DNA from: Nocardioides sp. | GTDB taxonomy: Bacteria > Actinomycetota > Actinomycetes > Propionibacteriales > Nocardioidaceae | Direction: 5' to 3' | Assembly: GCF_025965415.1 (NCBI RefSeq) | Contig: NZ_JAOPWY010000069.1 | Location: forward strand, 1 to 37,024 | Length of the DNA stretch: 37,024 nt | Shown here: positions 9,774-17,052 of the stretch, piece by piece | Position numbering within the stretch: the stretch's first letter is position 1 | Layout: each line of letters begins with the position of its first letter | The notes under the pieces: model-generated | Database searches by the model: none | What the model was told of the DNA's origin: nothing | What the model saw: the letters and a program-made list of their open reading frames with translations, nothing else | Position numbers and translations under genes: made by a program

Positions 9774-11830
9774 ACCTCACCCCACGACGTTCGTCTCCTC
9801 CGCTGCGCTCCCCCGAACAACGCCGCGGGGACCCCGAGTCCTCGGGAGGTCCTGCTGCCACCCCCGGCACGCTGAAGGAGACCGAGCGGGTCCAGTCCGG
9901 ACCCGGCGGGCCCGGTCGCGGCCCGATGGGCGGCGGCATGATCGGCCAGAAGGCCGACACCTTCTGGCCCTCGCTCAGGCGGCTGCTCGCGCGGCTGCGC
10001 CCCGAGCGCCACAAGGCGTACGCCGTCGTCGCGCTGACCGTGGTCAGCGTGATCGCCACCGCCGTCGGGCCCAAGATCCTGGGCCGCGCCACCGACCTGA
10101 TCTTCGCCGGCCTGATCGGCAAGGACGTGCTCGGCTCGGGGGCCACGCAGGAGCAGGCGATCGAGGCGCTGCGCGCGCAGGGCGAGACCCGGCAGGCCGA
10201 CATGCTCGAGTCGATGAAGCTCACCGACGGGGTCGACTTCTCCGCGGTCTCCGAGGTCCTGATGCTGGTCCTCGCGATCTACGTCGCGGCGTCGCTGCTG
10301 GCGTGGCTCGGCGGCTACCTGCTCAACGACGTCGTCCAGGGCACCGTGCTGCGGATGCGCTCCGAGGTGGAGGACAAGGTCCACCGGCTGCCCCTGGGCT
10401 ACTTCGACAAGCAGCCTCGTGGCGAGCTCCTGAGCCGCGTCACCAACGACATCGACAACATCAGCCAGACGCTCCAGCAGACCATGAGCCAGATGCTCAC
10501 CTCGCTGCTCACGGTCTTCGCGGTGCTCGGGATGATGTTCTGGATCTCCCCGTTGCTGGCGCTGGTCGCGCTGGTGTCCGTGCCGATCTCGATGTTCGTC
10601 ACCGGCGCGGTGATGAAGCGCTCGCAGGGGATGTTCATCCAACAGTGGCGTCGCACCGGCACGCTCAACGCCCACATCGAGGAGACCTTCTCCGGCCACT
10701 CGATCGTCAAGGTCTTCGGTCGCCAGGGCGAGTCCGAGCGGGTGTTCGCCGAGCAGAACGACGAGCTCTACGAGGCGTCGTACGGCGCCCAGTTCGTCAG
10801 CGGGCTGATCATGCCGATCATGATGTTCGTCGGGAACCTCAACTACGTCGTCATCGCGGTGCTCGGCGGGCTCCGGGTCGCCAGCGGCACGATGTCGCTC
10901 GGTGACGTGCAGGCCTTCATCCAGTACTCCCGCCAGTTCACCCAGCCGCTGACGCAGGTCGCCTCGATGCTGAACCTCCTGCAGTCCGGCGTCGCGTCGG
11001 CGGAGCGGGTCTTCGAGCTGCTCGACGCCGAGGAGGAGGTCGAGGAGGAGAACGGTCGCTCCGCCGCCGCGGCGGACGCGCACGGCGAGGTGCGCTTCGA
11101 GGACGTGTCCTTCTCCTACGACCCCGAGCGGCCGCTGATCCAGGGCCTCTCGCTGGTGGCGCAGCCGGGCAGCACGGTCGCGATCGTCGGCCCGACCGGC
11201 GCCGGCAAGACCACCATGGTCAACCTGGTGATGCGCTTCTACGACCCGCAGGCGGGGCGGATCCTCATCGACGACGTCGACATCGCCTCGATCCCGCGCG
11301 GCGTGCTGCGCAGCCGGATCGGGATGGTGCTGCAGGACACCTGGCTCTTCGCCGGGACCATCCGCGACAACATCGCCTACGGCCGGCCCGACGCGAGCGA
11401 GGAACAGATCCTCGACGCGGCGCGCGCGACCTTCGTGGACCGCTTCGTGCACTCCCTGCCCGACGGCTACGACACGGTCATCGACGAGGACGGCTCCAAC
11501 CTGTCGGCCGGTGAGCGCCAGCTGGTGACCATCGCCCGCGCGTTCCTGTCCGACCCGGCGCTGCTCATCCTCGACGAGGCGACGTCGTCGGTCGACACGC
11601 GCACGGAGCTGCTGCTGCAGCAGGCGATGGCGGCGCTGCGCTCGGACCGGACGTCGTTCGTGATCGCGCACCGCCTCTCCACGATCCGCGACGCCGACCT
11701 GATCCTGGTGATGGAGGACGGCTCGATCGTCGAGCAGGGCTCGCACGAGCAGCTGCTGGCGGTCGACGGGGCGTACGCCAGGCTCTACCGCTCGCAGTTC
11801 GAGTCCCCGGTCGAGGAGCCCGTGGGCTGA
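9770..11830 (+). CDS. ABC exporter half-transporter, catalytic subunit
   Basis: A 686-residue partner of the preceding protein. A disordered, Pro/Gly-rich N-terminal tail of about 60 residues precedes the membrane domain (about 80-400). Walker A GPTGAGKT is at 474-481, Walker B ILDE carries the intact catalytic Glu603 and the H-switch His634 is present, but the signature is LSAGE (578-582) rather than LSGGQ. Together the two subunits make one complete and one degenerate ATP site, as in asymmetric exporters. Codons 4-22 of the tail are encoded by a 58-bp repeat found again at 23574. Translation is coupled by the ATGA overlap. Confidence 0.94.
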   Translation: MNLTPRRSSPPLRSPEQRRGDPESSGGPAATPGTLKETERVQSGPGGPGRGPMGGGMIGQKADTFWPSLRRLLARLRPERHKAYAVVALTVVSVIATAVGPKILGRATDLIFAGLIGKDVLGSGATQEQAIEALRAQGETRQADMLESMKLTDGVDFSAVSEVLMLVLAIYVAASLLAWLGGYLLNDVVQGTVLRMRSEVEDKVHRLPLGYFDKQPRGELLSRVTNDIDNISQTLQQTMSQMLTSLLTVFAVLGMMFWISPLLALVALVSVPISMFVTGAVMKRSQGMFIQQWRRTGTLNAHIEETFSGHSIVKVFGRQGESERVFAEQNDELYEASYGAQFVSGLIMPIMMFVGNLNYVVIAVLGGLRVASGTMSLGDVQAFIQYSRQFTQPLTQVASMLNLLQSGVASAERVFELLDAEEEVEEENGRSAAAADAHGEVRFEDVSFSYDPERPLIQGLSLVAQPGSTVAIVGPTGAGKTTMVNLVMRFYDPQAGRILIDDVDIASIPRGVLRSRIGMVLQDTWLFAGTIRDNIAYGRPDASEEQILDAARATFVDRFVHSLPDGYDTVIDEDGSNLSAGERQLVTIARAFLSDPALLILDEATSSVDTRTELLLQQAMAALRSDRTSFVIAHRLSTIRDADLILVMEDGSIVEQGSHEQLLAVDGAYARLYRSQFESPVEEPVG
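9778..9835 (+). repeat. 58-bp dispersed repeat, copy 1, inside the ABC gene 5' end
   Basis: Matches 23574-23631 over 58 bp with two substitutions. It begins 8 nt after the A of the start codon, is read in frame and adds TPRRSSPPLRSPEQRRGDP to the N-terminal tail. Confidence 0.9.
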
Positions 11831-11849
11831 GACGGCCGCGGTTAACCCA

Positions 11850-11878
11850 TTGAGCGACCCCGGGCGCCGACGTACGGT
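11850..11878 (+). promoter_or_regulatory. promoter of the leader ORF
   Basis: TTGAGC at 11850-11855 and TACGGT at 11873-11878 with 17-bp spacing. The expected transcript start near 11885 is just upstream of the long Shine-Dalgarno. Confidence 0.55.
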
Positions 11879-11888
11879 GGTCGCACAC

Positions 11889-11904
11889 AGAAGGGAGGTG
11901 ATCC
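11889..11904 (+). promoter_or_regulatory. extended Shine-Dalgarno sequence
   Basis: AGAAGGGAGGTGATCC matches 15 of 16 bases of the complement of the actinobacterial 16S rRNA 3' tail, far longer than any other site in the window. Its core lies 11 nt before the ATG at 11910. Confidence 0.8.
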
Positions 11905-11909
11905 GGAGA

Positions 11910-11948
11910 ATGAGTTCTTTTCGGATGAGTGAGGTGGCTGCCCGCTAG
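11910..11948 (+). CDS. 12-residue leader peptide ORF
   Basis: Encodes MSSFRMSEVAAR and then TAG. Evidence that it is translated is the exceptional Shine-Dalgarno and a promoter about 30 nt upstream. A perfect 7-bp hairpin (GGCTGCC, loop CGCTA, GGCAGCC, 11936-11954) spans its last codons and stop, the geometry of a translation-controlled attenuator. The peptide start also faintly resembles the N-terminus of helix-turn-helix/TOBE proteins (xxFRxSEAA), so a decayed gene is the alternative. Its role, and whether it controls the MFS gene 450 bp downstream, are unknown. Confidence 0.55.
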   Translation: MSSFRMSEVAAR

Positions 11949-11995
11949 GCAGCCCGGCTACGCCGACAGCTGCCGGCGAAACCACAGCAGTCACC

Positions 11996-12061
11996 CGACC
12001 CGCAGGCTCCCGGTGTCATCCCCCGGGGCCCCTCTCCGAGGGGCAGCAGGCCTGCGGGTCG
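11996..12061 (+). terminator. long GC-rich hairpin after the leader ORF
   Basis: Perfect 12-bp arms (CGACCCGCAGGC at 11996-12007 and GCCTGCGGGTCG at 12050-12061) enclose a smaller stem (CCCCTCTCCGAGGGG). It is followed by GCTGCATTTC, not a true U-run, so it could be a terminator or a structured RNA element. Confidence 0.45.
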
Positions 12062-12130
12062 CTGCATTTCCCGGCCCTCCCGACCGTCTCGTCCCGACGC
12101 CGACCGCGGGTCGCCGAGCGGCGGCGCGGA

Positions 12131-12259
12131 GCGCGACACGCCCGGACTGCGCCGTGAGTCTCCGGGCGACTCAAGGCCACGTGCGGGGACATCCGGGTCG
12201 CGACACGCCCGGGATACGCCTTGAGTCTCTGAGCGACTCAACCGCAAGTGTCCGGCGGG
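12131..12259. repeat. two tandem direct repeats of about 65 bp with internal palindromes
   Basis: Units 12131-12197 and 12198-12259 share GCGACACGCCCGG, then TGAGTC-N7-GACTCA, then a GTG/TCCGG-type end. In unit 2 the palindrome TTGAGTC-N7-GACTCAA is perfect; in unit 1 it has one mismatch. They could be operators for a dimeric regulator or RNA hairpins. Confidence 0.65.
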
Positions 12260-12321
12260 TCCGCGCTCCGACAGCAGCGGAGCGCACCACGGGATGTGGC
12301 CCAGGTCTCGTCGCCCTCGGG

Positions 12322-12350
12322 TTGGCGTGTGCCGTCGCCGGGGATATGGT
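12322..12350 (+). promoter_or_regulatory. promoter of the MFS-MarR operon
   Basis: TTGGCG at 12322-12327 and TATGGT at 12345-12350, 17-bp spacer. The predicted start near 12357 leaves a 40-nt leader with GAAGGA at 12387-12392 as Shine-Dalgarno. Confidence 0.65.
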
Positions 12351-12363
12351 TGTGGTCAACAAC
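12349..12363. promoter_or_regulatory. candidate MarR operator
   Basis: Inverted repeat GTTGT-GGTCA-ACAAC overlapping the -10 box and transcript start of the MFS promoter. MarR-family sites are often short palindromes of this composition, and the MarR gene is the second gene of the operon. Confidence 0.6.
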
Positions 12364-12397
12364 TATTGCGGAACGCAACCACGATCGAAGGAACGCA

Positions 12398-13984
12398 GTG
12401 ACCCAGGCTCCCGCCATCCCCGCCGAGCAGAGCGGCCAGATGACCCACCGCGAGGTGCTCGAAGCCCTCAGCGGTCTCCTCCTCGCGATGTTCGTCGCGA
12501 TGCTCTCGAGCACGATCGTCAGCAACGCGCTGCCGACCATCGTCGACGACCTCGAGGGAAGCCAGACCGGCTACACCTGGGTCGTCGTGGCCACGATGCT
12601 CGCGATGACCGCCACCACCCCGATCTGGGGCAAGTTCGCCGACCTCTTCGACAAGAAGCTGCTCGTGCAGACGGCCCTGGTGATCTTCTCCATCGGCTCC
12701 CTCATCGCCGGCTTCGCGCCCTCGATGGAGGTGCTGATCGGCGCCCGCGTGGTGCAGGGCCTCGGCGTCGGCGGCCTGACCGCGCTCGTGCAGGTCGTCA
12801 TCGCGACGATGGTCTCGCCCCGTGAGCGCGGTCGCTACAGCGGCTACATCGGTGCGGTCTTCGCGCTCGCGACCGTCAGCGGCCCGCTCGTCGGTGGCGT
12901 CCTCGTCGACACCGTCGGCTGGCGCTGGTGCTTCTTCGCCGGTCTCCCGGTCGCCGCCCTCGCGTTCGTCGTCCTCCAGAAGACGCTCCGCCTGCCCGTC
13001 GTCAAGCGCGAGGTCTCCATCGACTACCTCGGCGCCTTCCTGCTGGTCGGCGGTGTGTCGATCCTGCTGATCTGGGTCTCGCTCGGCGGCCAGAACTTCG
13101 AGTGGATCTCCTGGACGAGCGCCCTGCTGGTCGTCGGCGCCGTCGCCGTCATCGGCGCGGCCGTCCACGTCGAGGCCAACGTCGCCAAGGACCCGGTCAT
13201 CCCGCTGCGCCTCTTCCGCGACCGCACCCTGACGCTCGCCACCGTGGCCTCCGTGCTGATCGGTGTCGCGATGTTCGGCTCGACGGTCTACCTCAGCCTC
13301 TACTTCCAGCGCGCCAAGGACATGAGCCCCACCGAGGCCGGCCTGATGTCGGTCTGCATGGTCGGCGGACTGCTCGTCTCCAGCATCGTCAGCGGCCGGA
13401 TCATCAGCGCCACGGGCCTGTGGAAGCGCTGGCTCGTCGGCGGCATGGTCGCCGTCATCGCCGGCATCGCCCTGCTCTCGACCATCGACGCCGGCACCCC
13501 GCTGTGGCAGACCGGCATCTTCATGGCCGTCCTGGGCCTCGGCCTCGGCGCCACCATGCAGAACCTCGTGCTCGCCGTGCAGAACACCATCGCGCTCTCC
13601 GACATGGGTGCCGGCTCCTCGGTCGTCGCGTTCTTCCGCTCGCTCGGCGGCTCGGTCGGCATCGCCGCCCTGGGTGCCGTGCTGGCCCACCAGGTCGCCG
13701 ACGCGGTCGAGAAGGGGCTGCGCGTCCTGCTGACCTCGCACCCCGAGCTCGCGTCCGAGGTCGGCCACGACACGGGCGGCATCCCCGACGTGTCCGGCAT
13801 GCCGGCCCCGATCCGCGCGATCTTCGAGAGCGCCTTCGGCGACGCGACCGGTCACATCTTCCTGGTGGCGCTCCCGTTCGCGCTCGGCGCGCTGATCGCC
13901 GTGCTCTTCATCAAGGAGGTGCCGCTGCGCACGTCCGTCAAGCGGGATGATGAGCTCATGGCAGAAGGATCCCTGGACGCATGA
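12398..13984 (+). CDS. MFS drug exporter, EmrB/QacA (DHA2) type, 14 TM
   Basis: A 528-residue proton-driven efflux protein. After a short hydrophilic N-terminus come 14 predicted membrane helices; the DHA2-type motifs ALPTIVDDL, YTWVVVATMLAMTATTPIWGKFADLFDKK (motif A) and GLGVGGLTALVQVVIA with RGRYSGYIGAVFALATVSGPLVGGVL (motif C) are visible. The start is GTG at 12398, behind a good Shine-Dalgarno; upstream open frame is non-coding. It overlaps the MarR gene by ATGA, so exporter and repressor are made together. The substrate is unknown. Confidence 0.95.
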   Translation: MTQAPAIPAEQSGQMTHREVLEALSGLLLAMFVAMLSSTIVSNALPTIVDDLEGSQTGYTWVVVATMLAMTATTPIWGKFADLFDKKLLVQTALVIFSIGSLIAGFAPSMEVLIGARVVQGLGVGGLTALVQVVIATMVSPRERGRYSGYIGAVFALATVSGPLVGGVLVDTVGWRWCFFAGLPVAALAFVVLQKTLRLPVVKREVSIDYLGAFLLVGGVSILLIWVSLGGQNFEWISWTSALLVVGAVAVIGAAVHVEANVAKDPVIPLRLFRDRTLTLATVASVLIGVAMFGSTVYLSLYFQRAKDMSPTEAGLMSVCMVGGLLVSSIVSGRIISATGLWKRWLVGGMVAVIAGIALLSTIDAGTPLWQTGIFMAVLGLGLGATMQNLVLAVQNTIALSDMGAGSSVVAFFRSLGGSVGIAALGAVLAHQVADAVEKGLRVLLTSHPELASEVGHDTGGIPDVSGMPAPIRAIFESAFGDATGHIFLVALPFALGALIAVLFIKEVPLRTSVKRDDELMAEGSLDA

Positions 13985-14472
13985 GCACCGCAGTGAGCAG
14001 CCCGGTGAGCACCCCAGCCGCCCCGGCGGTGAGCACGAGGAACGACGACCTCCGCCGCATCGAGTCGGAGGTCGGCACGCTGATCCGGCGCGTCAAGCGG
14101 GTGATGGGGGAGCGGGCCCGAGAGGTGCACCCCGACCTCCACCCGATGACGTACTTCATCCTGGCCCACCTGGCCACCCACGGCCCGATGCGTGGTGCCG
14201 ACCTCTCCGACGCCTTCGGCATGGACAAGGGCGGCGTCAGCCGGCAGGTGCAGGCGCTCGTCGACCTCGGCCTCGTCGAGCGGCAGCCCGACCCCGAGGA
14301 CCGGCGCGCCATCCTGCTCGACGCGACGGACGAGGGCCGCACGCGCCTCAAGGAGATGAGCCGCAGTCGCAGCGACCGCTTCGCCGAGCGGCTCAGCGGC
14401 TGGAGCGACGCCGAGCTGTCCGGCTTCGCGAGCCAGTTGGCGACGTACAACCTGGCTCTGTCCGACGACTGA
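13981..14472 (+). CDS. MarR family transcriptional regulator
   Basis: A 163-residue winged-helix regulator. The core is typical: MTYFILAHLATHGPMRGADLSDAFGMDKGGVSRQVQALVDLGLVERQPDPEDRRAILLDATDEGR, i.e. recognition helix and the DxRxxxLxLT-like wing. It is co-translated with the MFS exporter and presumably represses the operon through the palindrome at 12349-12363, relieved by an exported ligand; that regulation is inferred. Confidence 0.93.
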   Translation: MSTAVSSPVSTPAAPAVSTRNDDLRRIESEVGTLIRRVKRVMGERAREVHPDLHPMTYFILAHLATHGPMRGADLSDAFGMDKGGVSRQVQALVDLGLVERQPDPEDRRAILLDATDEGRTRLKEMSRSRSDRFAERLSGWSDAELSGFASQLATYNLALSDD

Positions 14473-14492
14473 CGCAGGCGGTCTCCGTCCCG

Positions 14493-14569
14493 CCTGCGGG
14501 ATAGTCCGCATCAAAAAGCTCCCCTGGCCACGTGCCAGAGGAGCTTTTTGACGCGGACTATCGGGCAGG
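14493..14569. terminator. bidirectional terminator within a long palindrome (repeat family copy 1)
   Basis: 30-nt arms with three mismatches (14493-14522 and 14540-14569). The inner stem GCTCCCCTGGC/GCCAGAGGAGC is followed by TTTTT on the plus strand and by TTTTT on the minus strand, so it can end both convergent genes (MarR and glucosidase). The outer ATAGTCCGCATC/GACGCGGACTAT arms recur at 23830-23891. Confidence 0.85.
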
Positions 14570-14573
14570 GCCG

Positions 14574-16160
14574 TCAGCGCAGCCAGACCGCCGTGTCGGC
14601 CGGGAGCTTGCCGTCGACCGGGGCGCTGGCCAGCAGCAGCTCGCCCTCGGGCAGCTCGACGGGCGCGTCGCCGCAGTTGAGCACGACGGTCAGCGGCCCC
14701 CGGCGGAAGGCGAGGACGTCCGGTCCGGCGTCCACCATCTCGACCGTCTCGCCGGCGGTCCACGCGAAGTCGCGACGGACCCGCAGCGCCTCGCGGTAGA
14801 ACGCCAGCGTGGAGTCCTCCTGCTCGGCCTGGGCCTCGACCGTCAGCGACGCCCAGTCGGCCGGCTGCGGGATCCACGGCTGCGACGCGCCCGGCCCGAA
14901 GTCGTACGGCGCCTCGGTGCCGCCCCAGGGGATCGGCACGCGGCAGCCGTCACGGCCGACCTCTCCGGTGCGCAGGTACGACGGGTCCTGACGGTCCTCG
15001 GGGGCGACGTCGACCTGCTCGAGGCCGAGCTCCTCGCCCTGGTAGAGGTAGCTAGAGCCGGGCAGCGCGAGCATCGTCAACGTGGCGGCGCGACCGCGGG
15101 CCAGGCCCCGCTCGCCGCCGCCGTAGCGGGTCACGTGGCGTACGACGTCGTGGTTGCTGAGCACCCACGTCGGCGAGGCGCCGACCGGCTCCACCGCGGC
15201 GAGCGTGCTGGTGATGACCTCGGTGAAGGCCTCGGCGGACCAGTCGGCGAGGAGCCAGGCGAAGTTGAAGGCCTGGTCGAGCTCGTCGGGGCGGATGAAG
15301 GCGACCGTGGACTCGGGGGTCTGGGTCCAGGCCTCGGCGACGGCCATCCGGTCGGGACCGGCCTCGTCGAGGACGCGGTGCCAGGCGCGGTAGACCTCGT
15401 GCACCTCGGGCTGGTCCCACATCGGCTCGTCCTTGAGCTCGCGCGACACCATCGAGTGGTCGGTGTTGACCTGGCCCGAGACGGGTGCCTTGCCCTCCTC
15501 GACGACCTGGTCGCGCAGGCTGGCCTCCTTGAAGAGGCCGTGGGCCACGTCGACACGGAAGCCGTCGACGCCGCGGTCGAGCCAGAAGCGCAGCACGTCC
15601 TCGAACATCGCCGGGACCTCGGGGTTGCGCCAGTCGAGGTCGGGCTGGCTGGAGTCGAAGAGGTGGAGGTACCACTGGCCGTCCTCGACCTGTGTCCACG
15701 CCGGGCCGCCGAAGACGGAGCTCCAGTTGTTGGGCGGGCCGTCGGGGCTGTCGCGGAAGAGGTAGCGGGCGCGCTCGGGGCTGCCGGGGCCGGCGGCCAG
15801 CGCGGCCTGGAACCACTCGTGCTCGTCGGAGGTGTGGTTGGGGACCAGGTCGACGACCACGCGGAGGTCGAGCTCGTGGGCCCGGGCGACCAGCGCGTCC
15901 GCGTCGCTCAGCGAGCCGAACAGCGGGTCGACGTCGCGGTAGTCGGCGACGTCGTAGCCGTGGTCGTGCTGCGGCGAGGTGTAGAACGGCGTGATCCACA
16001 GCGCGTCGACGCCCAGCTCGGCCAGGTGCGGCAGCCGCGACGTGATGCCGGGGAGGTCGCCGATGCCGTCGCCGTCACTGTCGGCGAAGCTGCGCACGTA
16101 GACCTGGTAGACGACGGCGTGCCGCCACCAGTCGGTTTTTGGATCGTTAAAACTGGTCAT
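14574..16160 (-). CDS. alpha-glucosidase, GH13 family (oligo-1,6-glucosidase/AglA-like)
   Basis: A cytoplasmic 528-residue retaining glycosidase expected to release glucose from maltose-type or isomaltose-type oligosaccharides. The TIM-barrel motifs are in order: DLVPNHTS (104-111), GFRVDVAHG with nucleophile Asp204, VAEAW with acid/base Glu276 and LSNHDVV with Asp338. The N-terminus [29 protein letters not shown] is characteristic of the family. The start is ATG at 16160 ([12 protein letters not shown]) with GAGAAG 9 nt upstream; ATG at 16169 is the alternative. No sugar transporter or LacI regulator is adjacent. Confidence 0.95.
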   Translation of the reverse strand: MTSFNDPKTDWWRHAVVYQVYVRSFADSDGDGIGDLPGITSRLPHLAELGVDALWITPFYTSPQHDHGYDVADYRDVDPLFGSLSDADALVARAHELDLRVVVDLVPNHTSDEHEWFQAALAAGPGSPERARYLFRDSPDGPPNNWSSVFGGPAWTQVEDGQWYLHLFDSSQPDLDWRNPEVPAMFEDVLRFWLDRGVDGFRVDVAHGLFKEASLRDQVVEEGKAPVSGQVNTDHSMVSRELKDEPMWDQPEVHEVYRAWHRVLDEAGPDRMAVAEAWTQTPESTVAFIRPDELDQAFNFAWLLADWSAEAFTEVITSTLAAVEPVGASPTWVLSNHDVVRHVTRYGGGERGLARGRAATLTMLALPGSSYLYQGEELGLEQVDVAPEDRQDPSYLRTGEVGRDGCRVPIPWGGTEAPYDFGPGASQPWIPQPADWASLTVEAQAEQEDSTLAFYREALRVRRDFAWTAGETVEMVDAGPDVLAFRRGPLTVVLNCGDAPVELPEGELLLASAPVDGKLPADTAVWLR

Positions 16161-16194
16161 GCGGACCATCTTCTCAACATCCCCCACGGGGTGG

Positions 16195-16992
16195 TCAACT
16201 CCGTGCGAGGGGTGTCCGGCCACCGAACAGCTCAGGGTCGACGGCGATCCAGGTGTGCTCTGCGGTCGCGACCACGCGACCGTCGCCGTCGTACAGGGTC
16301 GAGGCGGTGGAGGTCTTGCGCCCCTCCTGCCCGCGACCCTCCCCGACGACCACGTGGGGCTCTCCGATCACCGGGAGGTCGTCGATGCGGGCGGTCATCC
16401 GGCCGAGCACCATCAGCCGCTCGGCGAGGTCGCCCGCCCAGCCGCCGATGCAGTCCAGGGCGGCCCACGTCGCGGCCACCGACGCCCGCGGGTGCTCGTC
16501 GACGTACACGTGCCAGTCCTCGTGGAGGCTGGGGTGCGGCGTCCAGGTCGCGGCCACCCGGTCGCCGTCCGGCCCGGCGCCGGTCCGCCCCGGGAAGATC
16601 CGCAGCCCGTCGCCCTCCTCGCGCGCCGTGCCACAGGCGAAGCAGGTGGGGAACGGGTGGAAGTCGAGTCCCGGGTACGACGCCTCGGCGGCGGCGGCGA
16701 CGTCGGGCGCGACGGGGTCGACCTCGACGAGGTCGCGCTCGGCCCGCCGCGCGGTGGCGATCGTCACCCCGCCGACGGCTGCGGTCAGCACGCCGTCCGC
16801 CTCGGTCACGTGGAGCACGGTGTCGAGGGGCGGGGGCCGGCGCAGCGAGACCTCGATCGCAGGCCAGCTGTCGCACCGGTTGTCGGGGGAGTCGGCGTCG
16901 TCGAGCGCGGCCAGGGCACCGGCCGTCCAGCCGCCGTTGCCGGTGTCGGGAGGGCCGCAGAAGCGTCGCGGCACGATCAGTTCGCTCACCAT
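16195..16992 (-). CDS. hotdog-fold (thioesterase-like) protein
   Basis: A 265-residue protein with RFCGPPDTGNGGWTAGALA near the N-terminus, a FPTCFACG segment mid-protein and a C-terminal half rich in hotdog-type sequence (AATWAALDCIGGWA ... STLYDGDGRVVATAEHTWIAVDP). The repeat of two hotdog-like halves suggests an acyl-CoA thioesterase or hydratase-like protein, substrate unknown. ATG at 16992 is followed directly by GTG; CACAGT lies 7 nt before that GTG, so a leaderless GTG start at 16989 is possible. It is divergent from the iron regulator. Confidence 0.75.
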   Translation of the reverse strand: MVSELIVPRRFCGPPDTGNGGWTAGALAALDDADSPDNRCDSWPAIEVSLRRPPPLDTVLHVTEADGVLTAAVGGVTIATARRAERDLVEVDPVAPDVAAAAEASYPGLDFHPFPTCFACGTAREEGDGLRIFPGRTGAGPDGDRVAATWTPHPSLHEDWHVYVDEHPRASVAATWAALDCIGGWAGDLAERLMVLGRMTARIDDLPVIGEPHVVVGEGRGQEGRKTSTASTLYDGDGRVVATAEHTWIAVDPELFGGRTPLARS

Positions 16993-17052
16993 TGCCACTG
17001 TGCCACGGGTCGCGGGGAGGCGGCAGTTGCCGGATGGGACACAATGACCTGC

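Larger units (their letters stand above)
11831..12397. other. 567-bp regulatory region between the ABC operon and the MFS-MarR operon
   Basis: No ordinary gene. It holds, in order, a promoter (11850-11878), a 12-codon ORF with a long Shine-Dalgarno, a hairpin over its stop codon, a long GC-rich hairpin (11996-12061), two direct repeats with TGAGTC/GACTCA palindromes (12131-12259) and the MFS promoter with an operator-like site (12322-12363). Confidence 0.8.

Noticed and set aside
7468..14472. Antibiotic biosynthesis cluster around two exporters
   Set aside because: Two separate exporter-regulator pairs but no synthase, tailoring enzyme or precursor gene between them.
14493..14569. Integron attC site or phage attachment site
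   Set aside because: No integrase or core-site pattern; the structure is explained by a terminator with extended arms.
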